Shown in pieces: positions 1-6,926 of a DNA stretch of 9,751 nucleotides. Each line of letters begins with the position of its first letter. Within the stretch, counting starts at the first letter, position 1. Below the pieces are notes generated by a model. It ran no database searches, was not told the DNA's origin, and was given only the letters and a program-made list of their open reading frames with translations. Source of the stretch: Sediminispirochaeta sp. (GTDB lineage: Bacteria; Spirochaetota; Spirochaetia; DSM-16054; Sediminispirochaetaceae). The stretch is from NCBI GenBank assembly GCA_011046055.1, contig DSBN01000085.1, positions 1-9,751 on the forward strand, read 5' to 3'. The position numbers and the translations under genes are program-made.

Positions 1-33
1 AGTTGTTACTATATAAATAAAAGGTTATTTGTT

Positions 34-930
34 ATGTCAGACCTAAAGGATTCTGATAGGGTCATTGAAGTTAATTACAAGAAAGTTACCCTCTTTCTCG
101 AGTTTAACATTCCTATTACTTTTTCGGTTTTTCCTACTTTTATTATTCGAAGCGTTTTAGGCAAAGAACTGAGACGAATGAGCTGTATCCTCCCGCGTAA
201 CCGATGTGATACTTGCAGTCTAAGTAGGACATGCGCGTACTCAATCCTTTTCGAAACACCCATTCAAAAAGACAATGACATTCTCCCCGGTCGGACTCGT
301 GCAGGACATCCCTTTGTTTTGTATACTCCGACGGGGATAAATGAAGCCACTGATTCTCTCCAGCTAGAACTCACTCTTTTTGGTAGAGCTATAGAGTATT
401 ACCCATACATGTATCAAGCTTTAATACGGGCAGGAGAGAAAGGATTATTTCGAGAAAGAGTACGCTATTCTATCTCGGAATTAGCAGCACAAGATAATGA
501 AGTCAAAACAGGAAAGTGGACTTTTTCCAATGATTCGGAAAAAAGGCGATCTTCATTGGAAATTAAATTTATTACTCCGGTTAGAATCAAGATTAAGGGA
601 AGATATACTGAAAAATTTTCCGCGATAGATTTTTTCAACACCTCGTGGAGAAGGGCCGCTCAGGTGACGGCTTTGTACGGAAAATGTGGGGAGCGTTTTT
701 CGTATTTTCCTCCAAATGATGTCTCTTTTGAGTCCAAAGAGATCAAGTGGATTGACTTGGAACGATGGTCTTCCAGACAAAGGAGCAAGATGAAACTCGG
801 AGGTTTTGTGGGAAGCCTATACCTATGCGGAGAATTAAGCTCCGCGGATATGTCGATATTACGATTCAACGAGATATTCCACATGGGGAAAAATACTGGA
901 TTCGGGTTGGGAAAAGTACGGGTAGAATAA
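34..930 (+). CDS. cas6: Cas6, CRISPR pre-crRNA processing endoribonuclease
   Basis: This RAMP-fold nuclease should cut the CRISPR transcript within each repeat and supply crRNAs to the Cmr complex encoded downstream. It has 298 residues, usual for the Cas6 clade with the PF10040-type C-terminal domain. Visible family marks are a cysteine cluster (C51, C58, C61, C67) followed by YSILFETP, then GHPFVLYTP near residue 92, LELTLFGRAIEYYPY, FITPVRIK, and the glycine-rich C-terminal loop HMGKNTGFGLG (283-293), which binds RNA in RAMP proteins. The only histidines are H92 and H283, so the catalytic residue is not obvious. The ATG at 34 has an AAAGG at 20-24, a modest ribosome binding site. The gene looks AT-richer than the cmr genes: sampled 60-base lines give 32-43% GC. 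It ends 26 nt before cmr1. The family is confident; the cleavage chemistry is inferred. Confidence 0.9.
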   Translation: MSDLKDSDRVIEVNYKKVTLFLEFNIPITFSVFPTFIIRSVLGKELRRMSCILPRNRCDTCSLSRTCAYSILFETPIQKDNDILPGRTRAGHPFVLYTPTGINEATDSLQLELTLFGRAIEYYPYMYQALIRAGEKGLFRERVRYSISELAAQDNEVKTGKWTFSNDSEKRRSSLEIKFITPVRIKIKGRYTEKFSAIDFFNTSWRRAAQVTALYGKCGERFSYFPPNDVSFESKEIKWIDLERWSSRQRSKMKLGGFVGSLYLCGELSSADMSILRFNEIFHMGKNTGFGLGKVRVE

Positions 931-942
931 AAAAATAAATTC

Positions 943-948
943 GGGAGG
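943..948 (+). promoter_or_regulatory. Ribosome binding site of cmr1
   Basis: GGGAGG lies 8 nt before a GTG codon at 957. It lies in the 26-nt gap after cas6 and supports the GTG as the cmr1 start. Confidence 0.75.
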
Positions 949-956
949 TAAACATA

Positions 957-1907
957 GTGCAGCTCAATATTAGCCGGTACAGGAATGTTGAAGAGGTGAA
1001 ATACGAATGTGAAGTGGTCACGCCGATGTTTGTCGCCGGAGCCGACCAGAATAAAGCTGTCCTACGTGCACCGACGGTGAAGGGGCTTTTGAGATACTGG
1101 TGGCGCGCGACTAATGAGTTCGACTCACTTAGAGATCTCAAAAAGAGAGAGGGTGAGATATTCGGTACTACTGAATCAAAATCGAAAGTATCTCTTCATA
1201 TCGATATGGACACCGTGAAAAATGGACATTCACTTCCAAGGGGAAGCTTTTCGAGGAAACCAGATAAATTCCAAGGTGATATACTGAAATACCTTGCATA
1301 CGGTACCTCGCAGAGAGAGTATATCAGTCCTGAAAATCTGTTCCGCATTACCATCCGATTTCCTAAGGAATATAAACAAGATATTCAAAGCGCGATGTAC
1401 GGCTTAAGTGTGTTTGGGGGGATTGGGGCGAAAAGCCGCAACGGGTTTGGCTCGTTCAGATTGGTGAATACAAGAATCGATCAGCCTGAGGTTGTTCGGA
1501 CGAAGATGCTGTCGGTGGCAGAGTATACCAAGGTCAACAAAGGTCGTCGACTTTTCAAGACAAGAGATGTATTCGACGGATGGGAGGAAGCTCTTTCTTG
1601 CATCGGTTATGTGTACTGGCAGGCGCGCATGGCTGTAGATGATCGGCATGAGTTCGACGGACGGGCGCAAATCGCTCTCCCGATCACCGCGAGAAATGAG
1701 CCTATCCCGGATAAGTACAAAAAGCAAAGACAAGCGAAACCTTTTTTTCTGCACGTGTCAAGAATGAAGAGTGGTGAGCACAAAGACAAATACCGAGGAA
1801 TGATCAGCTTTTTTCCGCTTACTTATATGCTGAAAAATGATGGAACCTACAACAAGGTATTCGAAAAAGCCATCAAGGCAATAGAGAGAACAGGAGAGAT
1901 GAAATAA
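957..1907 (+). CDS. cmr1: Cmr1, type III-B RAMP subunit
   Basis: Cmr1 is a RAMP subunit at the far end of the Cmr complex, near the 3' end of the crRNA, where it helps capture target RNA. The 316-residue protein carries the family signature: VVTPMFVAGAD (20-30), then LRAPTVKGLLRYWWRA (36-51) and REGEIFGTTESKSKVSLHI. The RAMP glycine loop is FGGIGAKSRNGFG (153-165). The length matches single Cmr1 proteins of about 300-350 residues. The start is GTG at 957, set by the GGGAGG at 943-948. The stop overlaps the cmr2 start in TAATG (1905-1909), which implies translational coupling. Assignment is firm; the role in the complex comes from family knowledge. Confidence 0.95.
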   Translation: MQLNISRYRNVEEVKYECEVVTPMFVAGADQNKAVLRAPTVKGLLRYWWRATNEFDSLRDLKKREGEIFGTTESKSKVSLHIDMDTVKNGHSLPRGSFSRKPDKFQGDILKYLAYGTSQREYISPENLFRITIRFPKEYKQDIQSAMYGLSVFGGIGAKSRNGFGSFRLVNTRIDQPEVVRTKMLSVAEYTKVNKGRRLFKTRDVFDGWEEALSCIGYVYWQARMAVDDRHEFDGRAQIALPITARNEPIPDKYKKQRQAKPFFLHVSRMKSGEHKDKYRGMISFFPLTYMLKNDGTYNKVFEKAIKAIERTGEMK

Positions 1908-3058
1908 TGTCTATTCTTTTTGAAGATTCTCAGTCGTATTGGAACAACAAGCTATCGACATATCTGCACGATCCCTTCGATAAGGCGTTCATGATTCAGG
2001 GGCACGAAGAACGAGCCCGTGTGTTACTCGAAGCTTTGGGGGTGCAGAAACCAAACGATGAGTTTTGGCGGAAAGCCGACGGTATCGCTGCTGGACTAGA
2101 ACGAGGGCAGCTTCCCTCACACAGCAAAGATCAAAGCAAGAATGGAGCCGTCGATTTTCTGAAAGATCCGGTAATAAGCCATCCGACGGGAGGCTCTAAT
2201 GAAAAGAGCAGCAATACCACACAACTGCGTATCAAGCTACCTGAACAAATCTTATCTGTAAAAAATAGTGAAGATGCTGAAGAACTCACTAGGGAAATAG
2301 CTGAATATATCCATACGCTTCTGGGGAGGCAGCCGGGGGATACTGGATATTCTAATCAAGATATATTCCGAAGCAAGCTCGGCACGTCGGAAGGAGCCGA
2401 CCTTTTTGCCCAAGCGCGTTTCCTATACACCCATCTAGTGTTGCGATTCAAACTCGCACAAGACGACGTAATAGGCCTAGGAGGATTGTGGCATCGCCTC
2501 CCGGCTGATACACGTTTTCCCGATCATTCCATCTGGCAACACAACGCGCTCACCTCAGCTCTCTATTCCGCGGGAGAGATTGCGGGAAGTGTTCAAGAAA
2601 ATGTCGGTCTAATGGTGTTCTCCCTCACTCCGGTTCAATCGTTCATTGCCAAAGCCAGAAAACTAAGAGACTATTGGACCGGTTCGATACTACTTTCGTG
2701 GCTTGCCTTTGAGGGAATCCTTTGGATTGTCGAAAATCTCGGTCCCGATCATATCGTTTATCCATCGTTGATCGATCAACCATTGATGAACAGATATCTG
2801 GAGCAAGAGTGGGACATACAGGCAGGTCTCAACACCGACAGCGATATCGCATCCTTTCCCAATAAGTTTGTCGCCGTTGTACCGCTTAATAAGTTGGATG
2901 AGATAAAGCTCGGGGTGAGCACACGTATCAATGACAAGTGGAAAGAGATAACCGAGATCGGCAGAGACTTTCTTCTCAACAAGTCAGATCCTCATAAAGT
3001 AGATCCGGAACATCTAAAGACGCTTTTTTCGCGACAGACCGAAACTACTGGGAAATAA
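1907..3058 (+). CDS. cmr2: Cmr2/Cas10 N-terminal part (HD and start of Palm 1)
   Basis: This is the first open frame of the interrupted cas10, 383 residues. It opens with LSTYLHDPFDKAF, the HD-domain signature of Cmr2 (family form LHDPPEK), with H21-D22 and a later GHEERA. Near residue 230 it has VFSLTPVQSFIAKARKLRDYW, the conserved Palm 1 segment of Cmr2. The last nine residues, from SRQTETTGK onward, are out of frame with the family and end at TAA 3056-3058. The start is ATG 1907, overlapping the cmr1 stop, with AGGAG at 1892-1896, 10 nt upstream. Translated alone, this product would be a cut Palm 1 with no GGDD, so no cyclic nucleotide synthesis would be expected. Confidence 0.9.
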   Translation: MSILFEDSQSYWNNKLSTYLHDPFDKAFMIQGHEERARVLLEALGVQKPNDEFWRKADGIAAGLERGQLPSHSKDQSKNGAVDFLKDPVISHPTGGSNEKSSNTTQLRIKLPEQILSVKNSEDAEELTREIAEYIHTLLGRQPGDTGYSNQDIFRSKLGTSEGADLFAQARFLYTHLVLRFKLAQDDVIGLGGLWHRLPADTRFPDHSIWQHNALTSALYSAGEIAGSVQENVGLMVFSLTPVQSFIAKARKLRDYWTGSILLSWLAFEGILWIVENLGPDHIVYPSLIDQPLMNRYLEQEWDIQAGLNTDSDIASFPNKFVAVVPLNKLDEIKLGVSTRINDKWKEITEIGRDFLLNKSDPHKVDPEHLKTLFSRQTETTGK

Positions 3059-4719
3059 ACTTCGCAGCTGTAAAACTTCTCGGGAGTGGCGATACAGAGG
3101 AGCTCGGAAAGCTATTCAATCCAAAAATCTACGAGGATAATCAAAAAGCCGCGGAGATATTCGATACAATACTAAAAAAAACCGGTAAAAACTACACATC
3201 TAAGCAAGAAGGGGTGTTTTATGAGGTAACACATCGCGCTACCCAAGCCGCCCTGGCTGCAAAAAAGATGCAGAGAAGTATCCGTAGAAAACCGGAACCC
3301 GGAGAGAAATGTTCGCAATGCGGAGAGTTTGAAGTGCTTCATGCCCGTGCCCACGGATCGGGAGAAAGCGTTGAGAAATACAGAGAAAGCATAAACGACT
3401 TCTGGGACCGTTTTCGTTCTAGTGGGGAGTTCGTTTCTGACTTTTCGGACAAAGAAAGACTCTGCAGTGTATGCGCTCTCAAACGGATCATCTATAGGGC
3501 ATTGAAGGCTGATCGTGCAGGGCAGCATATTCTTCGTGACTCCTTTTTAGAGAAAGAGAACTATCCCTCTACGACCTTTCTTGCCCTGTACGACTTTTTC
3601 CGTAGAAACAACATCAGCGATGTAGAAGAGAAAAAGAAGATCTCTCAGGAGCTCTTCGAAGGGGATACGGATTCACTTCAGGGTTACCAGGAACAGCCTG
3701 GGGAGAGGGACAAGTACTACGCCATTCTGCTCATGGACGGAGACAGGATGGGAAAACTGGTGAACGGGGAGACCATCTCCGCCAACCGAAAGAGTATCAT
3801 GCATCCACAAATAATCGAGCGTCTGCAGAATGAGAGTTTTTTCGCACCGTATCACGAAGGATGGGAGCAGCTCTTTGAGTTGCGAGGAGGTCGGCGTTTT
3901 CTCTCACCGGCGGTACACGCGGCCATATCGGAAAGCCTTGGGGACTTTTCCCTCTATGGAGTCAAACCGATCATCCATAAGTATTCAGGTACCCTGATAT
4001 ACGCCGGGGGCGATGATGTATGTGCTGTCCTCCCCGTGTCCAGAGTACTCCCGGCGGCACGGGAGATAGCCGCCTACTATACCTCCACGTTCAGGCTTAT
4101 CAAGAAAGAAAATGGCTCCTACAGCTCTGAGGTGATAGAACGTGAATGGACCCCTGAGCCCGACAAGTTGTCGGTCAACCTGGGTACGGGCAAGGATATT
4201 TCCATTTCAGCGGGGATTCTCGTGTGTCACCATAAGGAGGCGCTCAAGGATATGATTTTTCGAGCCCATGCTCTCTTAGATAAAAAGGCGAAGAAAGAAG
4301 GAGATAGAAATGCCTGTGCTATAGAACTGCGCAAACGGTCCGGGGGCTCCCGTTACTTTGTACGCAAGTTTGATGCGGTGGAGAAATGGGAAGCATTTGA
4401 AACTATCTCCAAGGCGGTAGAAAGAGGTTCGGAAGATATCGCCGAAAGGGTGAGCGGATCACTGATCTACAGGCTGGAGAGTTTTCGCGAAGGGTTCGAG
4501 GCTATACTTCATAGCAGGACGCTTTCCCAGAGTGAGAGGGAAGGAAGAACAATCGATTTGCTCAAGGCTCAATTAAAGCGATCCGTTCCTGAGCTGGTTG
4601 AGCGAGGAGAGGATCTTGATAAAATATCTAAAAGCATCCATCACCTCATTATGGAAGGTGATGAGTTCAAGCCGGAAGCGCTTATTGTCTCCGCATTTTT
4701 TGGAAAGGAGGTATCTTGA
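2998..4719 (+). CDS. cmr2: Cmr2/Cas10 C-terminal part (zinc motif, Palm 2 GGDD)
   Basis: This frame is open from just after a TAA at 2995-2997 to TGA 4717-4719. Cas10-like sequence starts at about 3028 with FATDRNYWEINFAAVKLLG, which resembles the family's conserved tryptophan-rich segment. It then shows CSQC (3310-3321) and CSVC (3463-3474), a four-cysteine zinc site. LLMDGDRMGK follows, with DGD at 3736-3744, and then YAGGDDV, with GGDD at 4006-4017, the cyclase motif. All catalytic residues are present. No good independent start is visible: GTG 3214 has a purine run directly against it, and the first in-frame ATG (3268) lies well inside the domain. It therefore looks like the second half of one gene. 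Its end overlaps cmr3 in TGATG. Confidence 0.9.
   Translation, partial: SRSGTSKDAFFATDRNYWEINFAAVKLLGSGDTEELGKLFNPKIYEDNQKAAEIFDTILKKTGKNYTSKQEGVFYEVTHRATQAALAAKKMQRSIRRKPEPGEKCSQCGEFEVLHARAHGSGESVEKYRESINDFWDRFRSSGEFVSDFSDKERLCSVCALKRIIYRALKADRAGQHILRDSFLEKENYPSTTFLALYDFFRRNNISDVEEKKKISQELFEGDTDSLQGYQEQPGERDKYYAILLMDGDRMGKLVNGETISANRKSIMHPQIIERLQNESFFAPYHEGWEQLFELRGGRRFLSPAVHAAISESLGDFSLYGVKPIIHKYSGTLIYAGGDDVCAVLPVSRVLPAAREIAAYYTSTFRLIKKENGSYSSEVIEREWTPEPDKLSVNLGTGKDISISAGILVCHHKEALKDMIFRAHALLDKKAKKEGDRNACAIELRKRSGGSRYFVRKFDAVEKWEAFETISKAVERGSEDIAERVSGSLIYRLESFREGFEAILHSRTLSQSEREGRTIDLLKAQLKRSVPELVERGEDLDKISKSIHHLIMEGDEFKPEALIVSAFFGKEVS
3024..3029 (+). other. T6 run, probable site of the cmr2 frame break
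   Basis: The sequence CTTTTTTC falls inside the only interval (2998-3055) in which both cmr2 frames are open. Adding one T, or slipping back one base after the TTT codon at 3026-3028, joins LKTLF to FATDRNYWEINF and restores Cas10. The exact base cannot be proved from one sequence, but this is the only long homopolymer in the interval. Confidence 0.65.
4707..4711 (+). promoter_or_regulatory. Ribosome binding site of cmr3
   Basis: GGAGG lies 7 nt before ATG 4719 and only 4 nt before an in-frame TTG at 4716. This favours the ATG as the start. The site lies inside the end of cmr2, so cmr3 is probably coupled to it. Confidence 0.75.
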
Positions 4720-5696
4720 TGGCCGAATGGTTTAATTTTATTCCAGTGGATACCCTGTTTTTGAGAGGAGCCGAATCTTTGGATAAGGGAAGCGACCATC
4801 GGACGACCACTATTTTTCCTCCAACCACGGAAACTTTGAGCGGGGCGTTGAGAACTGCCTACCTCATCGAACACGAGATACCCTTTCATCTATATAACCG
4901 ATCTGACTTCTCCGACACCGCGACAATTGATCAGATAGGACGAAGCCATGAAGAGCCTCCGTGGTCGCTTATCGGCCCCTTGATTAGAAAGGGAACGCAG
5001 CTATTCGTGCCTTCACCCTACTCTTGGTTTGCTCCAAGGAAAGAGCTTGAGTCTTATCTTGAAGGTAAGAAGGGGAGTTTGAAAATATTGCCGGCCGAAT
5101 ATATACAAAGCGGTATTATTTGGCCTCAACGCACTCTGTGGGTGAGGAGCTCTTCAGACGAGATAGAATGTCTCGGAGACAAGTGGGTCAACATCGAATC
5201 GGTATTGAAGGGCGCGCCGGTGAAGTTGCTATCTACCGAAGAGGTATACACGGTCGAGGAGCGAACGGGCATCGCCCTGGATCCCCGAAGGAGAACCGTT
5301 TTAGAGGGACACCTGTTTACCATGAATCATGTGCGGCTTCTTCATGACGTTTCGCTTCTTTTCGGAATCAACAAGCCCCTCGATATCGCTCAAAAAGGTG
5401 TACTTAAAGTTGGGGGAGAACAGCGGTTTGGACGGTACGAGAAAATTGAGTCACCCCTCTCATTTGAGTCGAGGGGAGATGGAGGCAGGTATATGAGCCT
5501 CAGCTCAATAGATGGGAGCTTGGATGGAATAGAAGGGTATGTGATGGCGACGGGAAAGATTATCTATAGGGGAGGGTGGAATATGAGGGAAGGGTTCCAC
5601 AAACCACTAAAGGGATATTATCCCGCAGGAACGGTCCTCTCCGATATTCCGGAAACTGTAATGGCAAATTGTATAAAAATGGAGGATAGAAAATGA
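4719..5696 (+). CDS. cmr3: Cmr3, crRNA 5'-tag binding RAMP subunit
   Basis: Cmr3 pairs with Cmr2 at the base of the Cmr complex and, in the family, holds the 5' tag of the crRNA. The 325-residue product begins with PVDTLFLRGAESLDKGSDH (9-27), then FPPTTETLSGALRTAY (33-48), the standard Cmr3 N-terminal motif. GGEQRFGR (232-239) is the conserved glycine-rich segment. Near the C-terminus it has ATGKIIYRGGWN and KPLKGYYPAGTV, also typical. The ATG at 4719 overlaps the cmr2 stop by one base. The gene ends in an ATGA overlap with cmr4 (5693-5696). No frame problem is seen. Assignment is firm. Confidence 0.94.
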   Translation: MAEWFNFIPVDTLFLRGAESLDKGSDHRTTTIFPPTTETLSGALRTAYLIEHEIPFHLYNRSDFSDTATIDQIGRSHEEPPWSLIGPLIRKGTQLFVPSPYSWFAPRKELESYLEGKKGSLKILPAEYIQSGIIWPQRTLWVRSSSDEIECLGDKWVNIESVLKGAPVKLLSTEEVYTVEERTGIALDPRRRTVLEGHLFTMNHVRLLHDVSLLFGINKPLDIAQKGVLKVGGEQRFGRYEKIESPLSFESRGDGGRYMSLSSIDGSLDGIEGYVMATGKIIYRGGWNMREGFHKPLKGYYPAGTVLSDIPETVMANCIKMEDRK

Positions 5697-6553
5697 GCAA
5701 TTCTTTAGCCGGTATTTGTAGTTTTTATGCGGTATCACCAGTGCATGCGGGAAGCGGGGCTTCGACCAGCGCGGTGGATCTACCGATACAGCGAGAGCGG
5801 CATACCCATTGGCCGCATATTCAGGCCTCTGCGGTAAAGGGGGGGATGCGCGCACATTACCGAATGCGCCGGGGTACCACCGATGATCTTATAAATATAA
5901 TCTTTGGCTCGGACGAGCAGGATGGCTGGAACGGTAGTCAAGAAGCCTTGAAGGGAGCGGTCAGTGTTTCGGATGCAAAACTGTTGGCCTTTCCCGTCCG
6001 ATCCGACATCGCACCCTTTGTGTGGGTCACCAGTCCCACTGTGCTAAAAAGGTTTATTACCGACCTCCATTATGTGCAACAAATATCTTCCGTAGAAGAT
6101 GTTCCGGAGGTAAGTGATCATGATGCCCTGGTACTCAGTGGAAAGGTAAAGGGACAGGTGATATTGGAGGATGTGGTCGTTACGGTATCTGGCGAAAGTG
6201 AGCTTGAAGTCTTAACGAGGCATTATCCCTTCCTCGAGAGGCTGCTGTGTGTTTCCGACCAAGTATTCTCCTACTTGGTAGATACCAGTACGGAAATTCA
6301 AACCCATATCAAGATCGATTCCGAAACAGGTACCGCCGCGAGCGGAGCTCTTCGTTATGAAGAACTCTTACCGGCGGACAGCCTGTTGTACAGTGTGGTT
6401 CTGTTTGGCAACAGCGCCTACAGTACCGATGAGAAGGCGAAAGCCGAGACAATCAAGAACGAATTGACGCAACAGCTTCAGGAGTATATGCAGCTTGGAG
6501 GCGACGAAACACTTGGTAAGGGAATCTGTCGAATCACCTGGATAGGAGGCTGA
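5693..6553 (+). CDS. cmr4: Cmr4, backbone and target-RNA nuclease subunit
   Basis: Cmr4 (Cas7 group) polymerises along the crRNA to form the backbone, and each copy cuts bound target RNA at 6-nt steps. The 286-residue protein has YAVSPVHAGSG (12-22) followed by VDLPIQRERHTHWP, the Cmr4 signature. D29 in VDLPIQRE corresponds to the aspartate shown to be catalytic in other Cmr4 proteins, so RNA cutting should be intact. QASAVKGGMR and the C-terminal loop GGDETLGKG (269-277) complete the RAMP fold. The ATG at 5693 has GGAGGA at 5681-5686, 6 nt upstream, a strong site that fits the need for several copies per complex. It overlaps cmr3 by 4 nt and ends 1 nt before cmr5. Confidence 0.96.
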   Translation: MSNSLAGICSFYAVSPVHAGSGASTSAVDLPIQRERHTHWPHIQASAVKGGMRAHYRMRRGTTDDLINIIFGSDEQDGWNGSQEALKGAVSVSDAKLLAFPVRSDIAPFVWVTSPTVLKRFITDLHYVQQISSVEDVPEVSDHDALVLSGKVKGQVILEDVVVTVSGESELEVLTRHYPFLERLLCVSDQVFSYLVDTSTEIQTHIKIDSETGTAASGALRYEELLPADSLLYSVVLFGNSAYSTDEKAKAETIKNELTQQLQEYMQLGGDETLGKGICRITWIGG

Positions 6554-6554
6554 T

Positions 6555-6926
6555 ATGCAAACGTTGAGTCAACAGAGGGCTGAGTTCGCCCTGCGGAAGG
6601 TGGTAGAAGCGGAAACGGAGAGGTTCAAACCCTTCTCCGCGGGAGCTGCTTCTATTATTCTGCAGAATGGTTTCGGTCAAGCGATGGCGTTTTGGTACTC
6701 AAAGGGGCAGAAGGAGCACGGGATCATGACCGGCCTCATTGAAGAGTGGTTGCGCAAACGATATCCCGGAGAGTTTGGTAATAGAGTTGAGATGAATCCA
6801 CAGGGCTTTCTTTCGGTGATAATGAAGCTCGATCAGAGTGTGTATCATTCGATGCAGCAGGAGACAATTATGTTGCTCGAATGGGTCAAGAGATTCGCCA
6901 ACGCGTTTATCAAGGGGGGGAACTGA
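6555..6926 (+). CDS. cmr5: Cmr5, small helical subunit (Cas11 group)
   Basis: Cmr5 is the small alpha-helical subunit that stacks along the inner side of the Cmr4 filament and contacts the crRNA-target duplex. The product has 123 residues, the usual size. It shows the Cmr5 pattern QQRAEFALRKV at the start, then ASIILQNGFGQAMAFWYSK in the middle, and VYHSMQQETIMLLEWVKRFA near the end. It has no signal peptide or membrane segment. AGGAGG at 6544-6549 lies 5 nt before ATG 6555. The stop overlaps the cmr6 start in TGATG (6924-6928). Confidence 0.94.
   Translation: MQTLSQQRAEFALRKVVEAETERFKPFSAGAASIILQNGFGQAMAFWYSKGQKEHGIMTGLIEEWLRKRYPGEFGNRVEMNPQGFLSVIMKLDQSVYHSMQQETIMLLEWVKRFANAFIKGGN

Larger units (their letters stand above)
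1907..4719 (+). pseudogene. cmr2: cmr2 (cas10), complete but for one -1 frame break
   Basis: This is the large subunit of the Cmr complex, Cas10. In the family it makes cyclic oligoadenylates from ATP when target RNA is bound, through two Palm domains and a GGDD motif. It can also carry a DNA-cutting HD domain. The locus encodes all parts, but the first frame stops at TAA 3056-3058 and the rest continues in the -1 frame. Joining the frames at the T6 run gives 937 residues, normal for Cmr2. Joined order: HD domain (H21-D22), Palm 1 (from about residue 230), zinc-binding cysteines (469, 472, 520, 523), Palm 2 with DGD (611-613) and GGDD (701-704), then a helical C-terminal domain. No other damage is visible, so the break is either an error in the sequence, a recent mutation, or recoding. 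The type 'pseudogene' is used only because the frame is broken as given. Confidence 0.85.

Noticed and set aside
12..17. TATAAA resembling a -10 promoter element before cas6
   Set aside because: A start of transcription set by it would fall at or inside the ribosome binding site, and no -35 at proper spacing can be seen in the 11 bases before it. The promoter is probably left of the window.
866..1141. Minus-strand open frame across the cas6/cmr1 junction
   Set aside because: It covers the cmr1 start and conserved N-terminal motifs on the other strand and has no recognisable product.
3174..3181. A8 run as the site of the cmr2 frame break
   Set aside because: It lies after the first frame has already stopped at 3056-3058 and is read in the second frame on both sides.
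4716..4718. TTG as start of cmr3
   Set aside because: The ATG three bases on has better spacing to GGAGG (7 nt against 4) and forms the usual TGATG overlap.
3214..4719. The second cas10 half as an independent gene with its own start
   Set aside because: The GTG at 3214 has no properly spaced binding site, and Cas10-like sequence continues in frame upstream to about 3028.
6881..6925. Upstream start giving a 384-residue Cmr6
   Set aside because: It lies deep inside cmr5 and adds residues outside the family pattern; ATG 6926 has a G-rich site at 5 nt.
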